DNA of 64,000 nucleotides from Chitinispirillales bacterium (GTDB taxonomy: Bacteria; Fibrobacterota; Chitinivibrionia; Chitinivibrionales; Chitinispirillaceae). The position numbers and the translations under genes were made by a program. Below the pieces are notes generated by a model. The model ran no database searches, had not been told where the DNA came from, and saw only the letters and a program-made list of their open reading frames with translations. Location: NCBI GenBank assembly GCA_031254105.1, contig JAIRVB010000027.1, forward strand, positions 85,991 to 149,990, written 5' to 3'. Below, piece after piece: positions 1 through 8,494 of the stretch. Numbering within the stretch: position 1 is the stretch's first letter; every line of letters starts with the position of its first letter.

Positions 1-56
1 CGGCTGCCCAAACACAGTCCGCGCGTTGCCCGTGGTTTTAAAAGGAGGCGGCTTAG

Positions 57-1268
57 ATGATATTTGCGGTTGCGGGCCTTAGCTTTAAGACCGCGCCTGT
101 AGAGGTGAGGGAGAGGCTTTCTTTTGCGGAAAGTGAGATCCCTGAGGCGCTTTCTCTTTTGCAGGCCAAGGATGATGTAATGGAAAGCATGATTCTTTCT
201 ACATGCAACAGGGTGGAGATTTATGCTTTGTTAAAAGGGTCGAGAGTTGGCTTTTTGCAGGATTTTATCAGAGACTTTCATAAATTCAGCGGCTCGCTTT
301 CGGACATATTATATGTAAAATCGGGTGAAAACGCTGTGAAACATTTGTGTATGGTAGCTTCGGGGCTTGATTCAATGGTTTTGGGTGAGCCTCAAATTTT
401 TGGTCAGGTAAAGGATGCCTATGCCCGTTGTATGGAATGCAACTCCGTAGGCTACGCTTTTGAACATCTTATGTCGCAGGTGTTCAGCGTTGTAAAGAAG
501 GTTAGAAGCCGCACAAAAATAGGGGAGAGCAACATCTCGGTAAGTTATGCTGCTGTAAAGCTTGCCCATGAGATTTTTGGCAATTTGGGAAGCTGTCGTG
601 TAATGATTTTGGGAGCTGGAGAGATGGGGGAGCAGACAGTCCGCAGTCTCATAAGTCATGGCTCTAATAATATTATAGTTGCTAACCGCACATTTTCAAA
701 AGCTGTTGAACTCGCGGAAAAATTTAAAGGCACACCCGTAATGCTTCATGAGATAGGGGAGTATCTGCCTCATACAGATATTCTCATCAGTTCGGTGAGC
801 TCGCCTTCATATGTACTTAACGCCGGTGATATTAACAACCTCATCGCGGAGCGTCAAAACAGGCCGCTCTTTCTTGTTGACATCTCTGTGCCGCGCAGCC
901 TTGATCCTGATATCGGGTCGGTTTGCGGTTGTCATCTTTATAATATCGATGGTTTGAGAGCTATCTCGGATGCTTCGGCTGAGAGCAGGCGCTGCGAGGC
1001 TCAAAAGGCGATTGCAATTATTGATTCCAAAAAAGAGGGAATATTTAAACACATTCGTTCTTACGACATAATTCCCACTATGGTATCAATTCGCACCAGC
1101 GCTGAACAGATAAGAAAAGATGGTCTTAAGAGATCTACAGGCATGCTTGATCTTTCGGAGAAGGAGTTGGAGCATGTTGATTCTCTGACCCGCTCTATAG
1201 TGAATAAAATTCTGCATGATTCGGAAGTAAAGTTCAGGGAATATTCGAATACTTTGAAGAAAGTTTAA
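57..1268 (+). CDS. hemA: Glutamyl-tRNA reductase
   Basis: HemA reduces glutamyl-tRNA(Glu) to glutamate-1-semialdehyde with NADPH, the first committed step of C5 tetrapyrrole synthesis, in the cytoplasm. The 403-residue protein has the family's usual length. The N-terminal catalytic domain carries STCNRVE with the catalytic cysteine at about residue 50. The NADPH-binding Rossmann segment ILGAGEMGE follows near residue 185, and a helical dimerisation domain ends the protein. The ATG is preceded by a strong AAAAGGAGG. Its substrate-channelling partner HemL is encoded next, 215 bp downstream, and hemB lies further on, so this is a haem cluster. A REP-like repeat pair separates hemA from hemL, so they may not share one tight transcript. 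Confidence 0.97.
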   Translation: MIFAVAGLSFKTAPVEVRERLSFAESEIPEALSLLQAKDDVMESMILSTCNRVEIYALLKGSRVGFLQDFIRDFHKFSGSLSDILYVKSGENAVKHLCMVASGLDSMVLGEPQIFGQVKDAYARCMECNSVGYAFEHLMSQVFSVVKKVRSRTKIGESNISVSYAAVKLAHEIFGNLGSCRVMILGAGEMGEQTVRSLISHGSNNIIVANRTFSKAVELAEKFKGTPVMLHEIGEYLPHTDILISSVSSPSYVLNAGDINNLIAERQNRPLFLVDISVPRSLDPDIGSVCGCHLYNIDGLRAISDASAESRRCEAQKAIAIIDSKKEGIFKHIRSYDIIPTMVSIRTSAEQIRKDGLKRSTGMLDLSEKELEHVDSLTRSIVNKILHDSEVKFREYSNTLKKV

Positions 1269-1300
1269 TGATAAATGAGCAAGTGAATATTCGAATTGTG

Positions 1301-1425
1301 TTATTACCGCGAAGGCGGTACCTGTGTTTATCAGGTTGTAAGGCGGTCCAATGTTTCTATCCTTGTATTTAGTGGAAAACGAAACAATGGATCCCTGCCT
1401 GCGCGGGGATGACGAGAATTCTTAG
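1301..1425. repeat. REP-like palindrome pair
   Basis: Two GC-rich palindromes, one centred on TACCGCGAAGGCGGTA (1305-1320) and one on ATCCCTGCCTGCGCGGGGAT (1391-1410), flank about 65 bp that has its own inverted arms (CCAATGTTTC and GAAACAATGG). This resembles the widespread 'CCCGCGAAGGCGGG' REP/BIME-type intergenic repeat. Relatives lie at 8349-8372 and 27631-27737. It sits between hemA and hemL and could act as a transcript-stabilising or attenuating hairpin; that role is inference. Confidence 0.7.
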
Positions 1426-1448
1426 GTGTATGATATATCGTGCGTACC

Positions 1449-1465
1449 AATAATCATTACTAAAA
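1449..1465 (+). promoter_or_regulatory. 17-bp intergenic motif, copy 1
   Basis: AATAATCATTACTAAAA directly upstream of the hemL ribosome-binding site. An identical copy lies at 35785-35801. Close relatives are at 36868-36884 and 48323-48339, and on the minus strand at 15338-15356, 23679-23695 and 53912-53928. All fall at gene borders. The role is unknown; a regulatory site or the end of a mobile repeat are both possible. Confidence 0.45.
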
Positions 1466-1483
1466 AAGGATAGCTTGCATAAT

Positions 1484-2800
1484 ATGTCTAAATTTTCCAC
1501 CCAATATTCTTTTAGCGGTTCAATAGAGCGTTTTGCAAAAGCTGCGTCAATGATTCCCGGCGGTGTGAACAGTCCAGTAAGAGCTTTTAAAAGCGTTGGC
1601 GGGACGCCAGTTTTTTTGTCTAAGGCGAAAGGGAGCCGTTTTTGGGATGTTGACGGTAACGAGTTTGTGGATTTTTGTCAATCGTGGGGACCGCTTATTT
1701 TAGGGCATGCCGATGAACGTGTGGTTGAGGCTGTACAGACCGCCGCGCGCAGCGGATTATCGTTTGGAGCTTGTCATGAGGGAGAGATCCGAATGGCGGA
1801 GCTTATACTCTCGGCGATGAATGATTTTGACCGTGTGCGGCTTATGAGTTCGGGGACAGAGGCGGTAATGACCGCGCTAAGGCTTGCCAGAGGCGCGACA
1901 GGAAGAGACTTGATTGTAAAGTTTCAGGGTGGGTATCACGGACACAGCGACAGTATGCTTGTTAAGGCGGGATCGGGTCTTGTGACAGGCGGGGAGGCGG
2001 ATTCGCGAGGTGTTCCTTCTGAAGTGGCGGCTCAGACTATTGTGACTTCCTTTGACGACGAAGAGGGTGTTGACGCGGTTTTTAGCCGCTATGGGGACAG
2101 GATCGCGGCAGTTATTATTGAACCGCTTCCCGCAAACAATGGGCTTTTGGTACAAAGGCAGGAGTTTCTGCAATTCTTAAGGGATATCACTCTTAAATTT
2201 GGAGCCTTGTTGATCTTTGATGAAGTGATATCCGGGTTTCGTTTGCGTTTTGGAGGGTATTATCAGATTGCCGGCGTTATTCCCGATCTTGTCACTTTGG
2301 GAAAAATTATCGGCGGCGGAATGCCGGTTGGAGCATTAGTTGGCAGGCGAGATCTGATGGAAAATCTCGCTCCGCAAGGCGGTGTTTATCAGGCGGGAAC
2401 ACTCAGCGGAAACCCGGTTTCTCTTGCCGCTGGTATAGAAACGCTTCGTATTCTCTCAGAAGAAACTGTTTACACCAGGCTTGAAATGAATGGCCAAAAG
2501 TTTGCTTCATTGCTTAAGGGGGCAAACATCCCGGCGTTGCGGCTGCAAAGGGCGGGATCGATCTTGTGGCTTTATTTAGATGATTGCGATTTGCCAAGAA
2601 GAACGGATATGATAAGCGGGCTTGCGATGCAGCGTTATAAGGAGATTTTCCGGCCTGTTTTAGAGAGAGGGTTCTATCTCCCTCCATCGCCTTATGAAGT
2701 TATGTTTTTAAGCGCCAGTCACAGTGAGCTGGAATTGACGGAGTTTGCGGATGTTATCATTGGTCAGCTGCAAAAAACAAGTATCTCTCAAGTACAGTGA
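1484..2800 (+). CDS. hemL: Glutamate-1-semialdehyde 2,1-aminomutase
   Basis: HemL is a PLP-dependent class III aminotransferase that converts glutamate-1-semialdehyde to 5-aminolaevulinate, the second step of the C5 pathway. Visible signatures are MIPGGVNSPVRAF near the N-terminus, SSGTEAVMTALRLARG, the cofactor region FDEVISGFR, and the PLP lysine in VTLGKIIGGGMPVGA at about residue 273. Length is normal (about 438 residues). I prefer the ATG at 1484, which gives MSKFSTQYS. A TTG at 1475 would add three residues and lies only 4 nt after AAAAAAGGA, so the start is not certain. A 17-bp intergenic motif (1449-1465) ends just upstream of the ribosome-binding site. Functional partner of the upstream hemA. 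Confidence 0.96.
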   Translation: MSKFSTQYSFSGSIERFAKAASMIPGGVNSPVRAFKSVGGTPVFLSKAKGSRFWDVDGNEFVDFCQSWGPLILGHADERVVEAVQTAARSGLSFGACHEGEIRMAELILSAMNDFDRVRLMSSGTEAVMTALRLARGATGRDLIVKFQGGYHGHSDSMLVKAGSGLVTGGEADSRGVPSEVAAQTIVTSFDDEEGVDAVFSRYGDRIAAVIIEPLPANNGLLVQRQEFLQFLRDITLKFGALLIFDEVISGFRLRFGGYYQIAGVIPDLVTLGKIIGGGMPVGALVGRRDLMENLAPQGGVYQAGTLSGNPVSLAAGIETLRILSEETVYTRLEMNGQKFASLLKGANIPALRLQRAGSILWLYLDDCDLPRRTDMISGLAMQRYKEIFRPVLERGFYLPPSPYEVMFLSASHSELELTEFADVIIGQLQKTSISQVQ

Positions 2801-2821
2801 AATATTTAAGGGGCCTGATCA

Positions 2822-2881
2822 ATGAGAAAGTTCGTAATGTTTATCACGCAAACATCTTGCACAGCAGCTCAATCTAACTAA
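2822..2881 (+). CDS. Short leader-like peptide, copy 1
   Basis: A 19-residue frame (MRKFVMFITQTSCTAAQSN) preceded by AAGGGGCCTGATCA. Its first five residues match the N-terminus of the adenylate-forming enzyme downstream. It may be translated as an upstream peptide, or may simply be a by-product of tandem duplication. No function is recognised. Confidence 0.3.
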   Translation: MRKFVMFITQTSCTAAQSN

Positions 2882-2894
2882 AGAGGGTCTGATC

Positions 2895-2954
2895 ATGAGA
2901 AAATTCGTAATGTTTATCACGCAAACATCTTGCACAGCAACTCAATCTAACTAA
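2895..2954 (+). CDS. Short leader-like peptide, copy 2
   Basis: A 19-residue frame nearly identical to the one 73 bp upstream, with one synonymous Lys codon change (AAG to AAA) and Ala16Thr. It is preceded by AAAGAGGGTCTGATC. The stop codon lies 14 bp before the ATG of the full-length gene, so translational coupling is conceivable. No function is recognised. Confidence 0.3.
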   Translation: MRKFVMFITQTSCTATQSN

Positions 2955-2968
2955 AAAGGGTCGAACTA

Positions 2969-4618
2969 ATGAGAAAGTTTGTAAGGTTTATCATAGGTTT
3001 AGATAAATACCTGAGAGAGAGATTGGAGCCTTTAGAGGCTGTGGAACGCGCGCGCAGGCTTCTTAAGGAACGGATTGCAACGCGCGGGGAAAACTTCCTT
3101 AATCTGTTGGAGCGCGGCGTGTTCGGTTACGCGAAAAGTCCTTATTTAAAGCTGCTTGAGCCTAAAAAAATCTCTTTTTCTGATGTCAAGTCATGGGTAG
3201 AGAATGATGGGGTTGAGCAGACTCTCTCAAAGCTTGTGCAGGAGGGAGTATATTTTACAGTCGATGAGTTTAAAGGTAAAACTGAAGTAAAAAGAAACGG
3301 CGCTGAGTTTAAATGCTCTGAAGCGATGTTTGACAATCCGTTTTTATCAGCTGTTTACGAAGTCAGAAGCGGCGCTACGCGCAGCGCGGGTACACGGGTG
3401 AGGATAGATTTTGATTACCTTGTGCAACGTTCCTTTTATGACGCGTTTCTGCTTGCCGCTCACAGTTCTCTTACTGTTCCTATTGCGAACTGGTTCCCTA
3501 TTTTTCCCGGCGCGCCGGGTATAAATTCCTCACTGCGCTTTACTTACATAGGTAATCCTCCAAGACGCTGGTTTTCTCAGGTTGACAGGGCGCAAATTAA
3601 GGTGAACTGGGAAAAAACATGGGGAACAAATTTTATCTTCTGGATGAGCCGCGCTCATGGAGTCCGCCTTGCCGAACCTGAATATGTAAATTTGAATCAT
3701 GCGCATAAAGTTGCGAAATGGGCTTCCTCCATGCTTGATTATTATCCTAATTGCGTTATTTATACATTCGCGACATCTGCCGTAAGAGTTTGCATAGCCG
3801 CCAAGGAAAATGGTTTGAGCCTTAAAGGGGTGCGTTTTCTTGTTACCGGAGAAACGTTAAGCGCGCAGAAAAGACGCGAGATAGAGGCATGCGGAGCTGT
3901 GGCGATTCCTGTATATGGCATAAGTGAAGCGGGAGTGATCGCTGCCGGATGTGAAAAGCATTCTACATGCTGTGCAAGGGACGGAGGTAGCGATCATTGT
4001 CATTTGTATAAAGATACTACCGCAGTCATCACACACCCATACACCGTGCCGCATTTTGATACAAGCGTAGATTCATTCCTCTTCACCACACTTCTTTACG
4101 AATCGCCAAAACTGCTTCTTAACGTAGGAATGGGTGATTACGGTTCTGTTTACACGCAAGCAAGTGACTGCGCGTTTGGCAAGGAGGGATTTGATATTCA
4201 CCTGAGCTCAATCATGAGCTACGAAAAACTTACCGGTGAAGGTGTAACATTTGTAGATACCGATTTTATACGTATCATCGAAAAAGAACTGCCTGAAAAA
4301 TTCGGCGGACAAAGTACCGATTATCAGCTTGTTGAGGAAGAGGATGAAAAGGGGCTTAACCGAATGCGTTTATTTGTAAGCCCGCGGTTAGGCGTTGTTG
4401 ATGAAAGTAAAGTTGTAAACACGTTTTTAGAGATGCTGCGCAATTCTGAGAGCAGTCCGGAGTCCTGGGCTCAGTCCGGTTCGGTGATGTGGGATCAGGC
4501 AAGAATGGTACGCGTAAAGCGGGAGTATCCGATGGCTACAGTCAGCGGAAAAATCCTTCCTTTTCATCTTCAGAGCAGAAAAAAAAGTTCAATAACGCAA
4601 AACTTGAAAACTTCTTAA
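2969..4618 (+). CDS. PaaK-like adenylate-forming enzyme
   Basis: A 549-residue protein of the phenylacetate-CoA ligase / coenzyme F390 synthetase branch of the ANL superfamily. Enzymes of this family activate a carboxylate as acyl-adenylate, usually before thioesterification. Visible signatures are the mid-domain segment LVTGETLSAQKRREIE followed by the nucleotide-binding motif VYGISEAG (catalytic-type Glu), MGDYGSV near the hinge, and a C-terminal TVSGKIL resembling the A10 lysine motif. The substrate cannot be read from sequence. A short Cys/His cluster (CEKHSTCCARDGGSDHCH) after the motif could bind a metal. The gene sits between hemL and hemB, 12 bp before hemB, so it is probably co-transcribed with haem genes, which is unusual. 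Start ATG follows AAAAAGGGTCG. Confidence 0.75.
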   Translation: MRKFVRFIIGLDKYLRERLEPLEAVERARRLLKERIATRGENFLNLLERGVFGYAKSPYLKLLEPKKISFSDVKSWVENDGVEQTLSKLVQEGVYFTVDEFKGKTEVKRNGAEFKCSEAMFDNPFLSAVYEVRSGATRSAGTRVRIDFDYLVQRSFYDAFLLAAHSSLTVPIANWFPIFPGAPGINSSLRFTYIGNPPRRWFSQVDRAQIKVNWEKTWGTNFIFWMSRAHGVRLAEPEYVNLNHAHKVAKWASSMLDYYPNCVIYTFATSAVRVCIAAKENGLSLKGVRFLVTGETLSAQKRREIEACGAVAIPVYGISEAGVIAAGCEKHSTCCARDGGSDHCHLYKDTTAVITHPYTVPHFDTSVDSFLFTTLLYESPKLLLNVGMGDYGSVYTQASDCAFGKEGFDIHLSSIMSYEKLTGEGVTFVDTDFIRIIEKELPEKFGGQSTDYQLVEEEDEKGLNRMRLFVSPRLGVVDESKVVNTFLEMLRNSESSPESWAQSGSVMWDQARMVRVKREYPMATVSGKILPFHLQSRKKSSITQNLKTS

Positions 4619-4630
4619 AGGGGAGGATAG

Positions 4631-5611
4631 ATGGGTTTTCCGGTTCATCGAATGAGGAGACTGCGCAGAAATGAGTATCTGCGCTCAATGGTAAGAGAAC
4701 ATAGCTTGAATGTCAAGGACTTTATCTACCCCATGTTTGTTGTGCACGGCAGCGGGGTCAAGCGGGAAATACCCTCTCTTAAAGGTAATTATCATCTATC
4801 TGTTGACAAAATTGTAGAAGAAGCGCGAATAGTGCGGGATCTGGGAATTCCGGCTGTACTTCTGTTTGGTATACCGGCAAAAAGAGATGTGGCCGCGTCG
4901 GAAGCTTATTCAACGGATGGGATTGTACAGCAAGCTGTGCGGGCGCTCAAAGATAAGGTGCCTGAGCTTGTTGTAATTACAGATGTATGCCTTTGTGAAT
5001 ATACGGAGCACGGCCATTGCGGTATTGTGGAAAATGGTTATTTACAAAATGACGCTTCGCTTGAACTGATCGCTAAAGTGGCATGTTCCCATGCCGAAGC
5101 GGGAGCGGATATAATGGCGCCGGCCGCCATGCTTGATGGACAAATAAAAACCATGCGGGAAAATCTTGATAAAAACGGGTTTTTAAATGTGGCGCTTATG
5201 GCGTATTCGGTAAAATTCGCCTCCAGGCTCTATGATCCGTTCTTCAAAGAGGGTACGCAGTCACATGTAACTTCCGGCGACAAACGCTCTCATCAAATGG
5301 ATTACTCAAACGCCACCGAAGCGCTAAGGGAGATTGCCCTTGATATTGAGGAGGGAGCGGATATCATAATGGTAAAACCGGCTATGTTTTACCTTGACAT
5401 TGTGTATAGGGTTAAAGAGCAGTTTAAAGTACCTTTGGCTGTCTACAATGTAAGCGGGGAGTACGCTATGGTTAAAGCGGCCGCGCAAGTGGCAAAGCTT
5501 GACGAAACGGCTTTGCGGCATGAGATTTTGACCGGTTTCAAAAGAGCGGGAGCTAATTTGATTATCTCTTATCACGCAAAGGAGATCGCGCAAAGCTTAA
5601 TGCAGAAATAA
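4631..5611 (+). CDS. hemB: Porphobilinogen synthase (5-aminolaevulinate dehydratase)
   Basis: HemB condenses two 5-aminolaevulinate molecules to porphobilinogen in the cytoplasm. The 326-residue protein has the zinc-type cysteine cluster DVCLCEYTEHGHCG and the two active-site lysines, in MAYSVKFASR (about residue 195) and IIMVKPAMF (about residue 248, the Schiff-base lysine). The ATG is preceded by AAAGGGGAGGATAG. It is coupled to the adenylate-forming gene 12 bp upstream. The last residues (LMQK) and the TAA are encoded by the AATGCAGAAATAA word of an intergenic repeat, the same ending as purC at 38562. Confidence 0.97.
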   Translation: MGFPVHRMRRLRRNEYLRSMVREHSLNVKDFIYPMFVVHGSGVKREIPSLKGNYHLSVDKIVEEARIVRDLGIPAVLLFGIPAKRDVAASEAYSTDGIVQQAVRALKDKVPELVVITDVCLCEYTEHGHCGIVENGYLQNDASLELIAKVACSHAEAGADIMAPAAMLDGQIKTMRENLDKNGFLNVALMAYSVKFASRLYDPFFKEGTQSHVTSGDKRSHQMDYSNATEALREIALDIEEGADIIMVKPAMFYLDIVYRVKEQFKVPLAVYNVSGEYAMVKAAAQVAKLDETALRHEILTGFKRAGANLIISYHAKEIAQSLMQK

Positions 5612-5719
5612 TAATGCAGAATGCAGAAATAAAACAAGGAAAGTATGAGATATTTGTTGTATATGTGTTTTGATCTATTTCTGAATTCTGAATTCTGCAT
5701 TATTATTTGAATTTTAAAG
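5598..5719. repeat. MITE-like hairpin repeat, copy A
   Basis: Left arm AATAATAATGCAGAATGCAGAAATA and right arm TATTTCTGAATTCTGAATTCTGCATTATTATT are mutually complementary apart from one extra 7-bp word in the right arm. They enclose a loop of about 45 bp containing GAGATATTTGTTGTATA. The left end overlaps the hemB stop codon. Related copies are at 11866, 35637, 38549/43731, 44341, 48161 and 55500. Confidence 0.75.
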
Positions 5720-5730
5720 AAGGTGATTGA

Positions 5731-6930
5731 ATGGAGAAAGTTGAAAAGATTGAAAAAATTAAAATACTGCATATTTACAAATCGTTTAATGTTTTTAATG
5801 GTCTGATTGAAATTCTTACCATAATGGCTCAGGATCTTGACCATAAACGGTTTGAACTCGGTGTATGTGTTTTTGAGTATGAGGGAAACTCTTTTGGGGA
5901 GAAATTTGAGAAACTTGGAGGTAAAATATTTAATCTTGACGTTCAGCAAAAGGCCCTCAATGAGCCTAAGAGTTTTAGTAAGCTTGTCTCTTTCCTTAAA
6001 AGCTATAAGCCTCATGTGGTTCAAACACATGTGCTCAAAGCAAATCTTATGGGCAGCGCGGCGGCCCGTCTTGCCGGAGTACCTGTTATCATAGGAACTG
6101 AGATGACGCTTAAGGATACCGCTCCGTCAAGCTTTGGACGTTTGCGGGACCGGATTCTTCAGCCGTTTACATCAGCAGCTCTTAAAGGATGTGATTCCTT
6201 TGTTGTGACCTCTGAGTTTATAAAAAAAGAATGGGAGAACGGTCTTAAACAAAACGCGTTTAAAGTGATTTATCCACCGTTCAATTTGGAGAAACTGAAC
6301 GCGTCTGCTAATGTCAGGGAAACTCATGGCAAAGAGATAAAGAAAATTGGATTTATCGGCAGGCTTTCTGATGAAAAATCGATTGACAAACTTTTAGAAG
6401 CTATGAAAATGGTGTCAACCGCGGAGCCTAACAGTAAACTTTGCGTTGTTGGTACAGGCCCGCTTGAAAACAAACTAAAGCAGCAGTGCGGCGCGCTTGG
6501 ATTAGAAAAGGCAGTTGAGTTTACAGGCTATAAAGCTAATGTATTTGAGGCGCTCAGAGGTTTTGACCTGTTTGTTCTATCTTCCCGTACAGAAGGATGT
6601 CCTATTGTGATTTTAGAAGCTATGGCTGCCGGACTCGCTGTAGTGGCGACCGATGTGGGAGGTAATCCTGAGCTTGTTGAAGATGGTAAAACAGGAATTC
6701 TTGTACGTCCCAATTGTCCGCACTCGATAGCATCCGCTCTTATAGCGCTGTTAAAAGATAAATCCAGAGCGCAGAAAATGGGGGAAGCTGGACAAAAAAG
6801 AGCGTTTACAGTTTTTCATCCTTCCAAATTTACCGCTTCGCTTCAGGAACTCTACATGGAGTTATACAATAAAAAGCGTCCGCATTCTCAATTAGCAAAA
6901 AATAAAAATGCGGAGCGGGGGCGTGTATGA
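5731..6930 (+). CDS. Glycosyltransferase family 4
   Basis: A retaining GT-B glycosyltransferase of 399 residues, predicted cytoplasmic or peripheral at the inner membrane. The N-terminal domain has LHIYKSFNVFNGLIEIL. The C-terminal nucleotide-sugar domain has IGFIGRLSDEKSIDKLLEA, VVGTGPLENKL and the family signature EGCPIVILEAMAAGLAVVATD. The ATG follows AAGAAGGTGATTGA. The stop overlaps the next gene by ATGA, so the two are translationally coupled. Together with the FAD enzyme and the downstream acetyltransferase it suggests envelope glycan or glycolipid assembly. Donor and acceptor are unknown. Confidence 0.9.
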   Translation: MEKVEKIEKIKILHIYKSFNVFNGLIEILTIMAQDLDHKRFELGVCVFEYEGNSFGEKFEKLGGKIFNLDVQQKALNEPKSFSKLVSFLKSYKPHVVQTHVLKANLMGSAAARLAGVPVIIGTEMTLKDTAPSSFGRLRDRILQPFTSAALKGCDSFVVTSEFIKKEWENGLKQNAFKVIYPPFNLEKLNASANVRETHGKEIKKIGFIGRLSDEKSIDKLLEAMKMVSTAEPNSKLCVVGTGPLENKLKQQCGALGLEKAVEFTGYKANVFEALRGFDLFVLSSRTEGCPIVILEAMAAGLAVVATDVGGNPELVEDGKTGILVRPNCPHSIASALIALLKDKSRAQKMGEAGQKRAFTVFHPSKFTASLQELYMELYNKKRPHSQLAKNKNAERGRV

Positions 6931-8288
6931 AAAATGTTGTCATAATAGGATGCGGGCTGGCGGGAATCGGCGCAGCCTGGAAGCTTAAGCAGGAAAAAGA
7001 TGAGAAAGCTCCTCTTAACTGTACACTGTTTGAAAAAGAGACAAGGGCCGGCGGGCTTTGCCGCACCGAACGGCAGGGAGATTTTCTTTTCGATTATACC
7101 GGACACCTTTTACATTTCAGCACCGATTTTTTTAAAGACCATGTTTTAGCTCTTATCGGAAGCATTCTTGAGCAACGGAACAGAAGCGCATGGATATTTT
7201 CAAAAAATGTGTATACCCGGTATCCATTTCAGGCAAATCTGTTTGGACTTCCAACGGATGTAGTTGCGGAATGTTTGTATGAATACAGTAAACAATATTT
7301 TAAAGATAACAAAGCTGACATAAACACTTTTGAGGATTGGATAAGGGTGTATTTCGGGGATGGGATCGCGCGCCACTTTATGATCCCTTACAACGGTAAA
7401 ATTTACAGAGTTCATCCGCGTGAACTCACACCCGATGCCGGAGGCCGCTTCGTTCCATCCTCAGATCTTATGCTGCTTCTTAACGGCGCGCTTTCCGATA
7501 TGGGAGGGCAGCTTGGTTATAACAGCCATTTTTTCTATCCATCCAACGGCGGTATTGAGGCGATGGTGAGCGCCATGACAGCAGGGCTTGATAATATTAA
7601 TCTCAGTGAAGGGGTTGAACGGATTATTCCCAGTGAACAGATCTTGATAACAACCCGCGGCAGGAAAGTGCAGTATGATTTCATTATTTCCACTCAACCT
7701 CTTCCTTTACTTGTAAATGGTATTGAAGACGATATTGGGGATATCAGAGATGCAGCTTCAAGGCTCAGGGCCGTTTCTGTCCTCAATATCAATCTTGGGA
7801 TAAAAGGAGATCTCGGCGACAGACACTGGATTTATGTGCCGGAAGAGGAGTACCTTTTTCACAGGCTTGGCTTTACTAATAATTTTTCAGATTCTATGGC
7901 TCCATCAGGACACAGCTCTATTTATTTGGAAATTTCCTATGATCCTAAAAAAGGTATTGATGTTGAATGGGCGCGCGGTAAGTGTGTGGATGATCTGATA
8001 AAAATGGGGATAATCGGCAGCGCCGATCAGGTTGTATGCGAAAAGATACTTGACATACCTTATGGGTATGTAATTTTTGATGATCAGCGTCAAAACAGTA
8101 TTGACAAAATCAACAATTATCTTGAAAGTAAAAATATCTATTCCGCGGGACGTTTCGGTTCGTGGGAATATTCTTCTATGGAAGACGCTTTCCTCTTAGG
8201 TGTTAAAGCAGCGGAAAGTATAAGCGCAAAGCACGCAAAGGTATCCGGCCGCGGTCAGAAAATTACGCTGGATTCTTCTACAGCATGA
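6927..8288 (+). CDS. FAD-dependent oxidoreductase, UGM/PPOX-like
   Basis: A 453-residue flavoprotein with the N-terminal dinucleotide fold VVIIGCGLAGIGAAWKL and the FAD-contacting GGLCRTERQGDFLFDYTGH typical of the amine oxidase/PPOX and UDP-galactopyranose mutase-like group. The C-terminal segment IYSAGRFGSWEYSSMEDAFLLG contacts FAD in such enzymes. It starts at an ATGA overlap with the GT4 gene. In sugar clusters these proteins often act on nucleotide sugars or lipid-linked intermediates. A haem role (protoporphyrinogen oxidase) is possible given the hem genes nearby but less likely from its position. Confidence 0.8.
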   Translation: MKNVVIIGCGLAGIGAAWKLKQEKDEKAPLNCTLFEKETRAGGLCRTERQGDFLFDYTGHLLHFSTDFFKDHVLALIGSILEQRNRSAWIFSKNVYTRYPFQANLFGLPTDVVAECLYEYSKQYFKDNKADINTFEDWIRVYFGDGIARHFMIPYNGKIYRVHPRELTPDAGGRFVPSSDLMLLLNGALSDMGGQLGYNSHFFYPSNGGIEAMVSAMTAGLDNINLSEGVERIIPSEQILITTRGRKVQYDFIISTQPLPLLVNGIEDDIGDIRDAASRLRAVSVLNINLGIKGDLGDRHWIYVPEEEYLFHRLGFTNNFSDSMAPSGHSSIYLEISYDPKKGIDVEWARGKCVDDLIKMGIIGSADQVVCEKILDIPYGYVIFDDQRQNSIDKINNYLESKNIYSAGRFGSWEYSSMEDAFLLGVKAAESISAKHAKVSGRGQKITLDSSTA

Positions 8289-8348
8289 TAAATATAATTG
8301 TACTGCTTAGAAATACAATATTGTATGGAAACGCGTTCTCCTGCGCCG

Positions 8349-8372
8349 TTATACCCGCGAAGGCGGGTATCC
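8349..8372. repeat. REP-like palindrome
   Basis: A single palindrome, ATACCCGCGAAGGCGGGTAT, followed by CCAATGTTCC. It is related to the repeats at 1301-1425 and 27631-27737 and lies between the FAD enzyme and the ubiD-like gene. Confidence 0.65.
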
Positions 8373-8494
8373 AATGTTCCTGTTTTTAAGCCCGCAGATA
8401 AGAACAGCAGCGCCCGGCTGATGGGCGGGTAACGTGAGTGCGGCTTGTTTACTGTGATAAGCTTATGTGTTGAAAACCGTTATAAGGGAATACT

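Larger units (their letters stand above)
2806..2990 (+). repeat. Tandem triplication of a translation start region
   Basis: Two nearly identical copies of about 73 bp (starting near 2811 and 2884) precede the start of the next gene, whose first codons form a third, diverged copy. Each of the first two copies has a purine-rich ribosome-binding site, an ATG (2822 and 2895) and a complete 19-codon frame ending in TAA (2881 and 2954). They encode MRKFVMFITQTSCTAAQSN and a version with one Ala-to-Thr change at residue 16. The true gene begins MRKFVRFII at 2969, so the spacings are 73 and 74 bp. Confidence 0.85.

Noticed and set aside
1..60. Possible 3' end of an upstream gene, with a TGA overlapping the hemA ATG
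   Set aside because: All three forward frames are open or close near here; 60 bp is too little to choose among them or to name a product.
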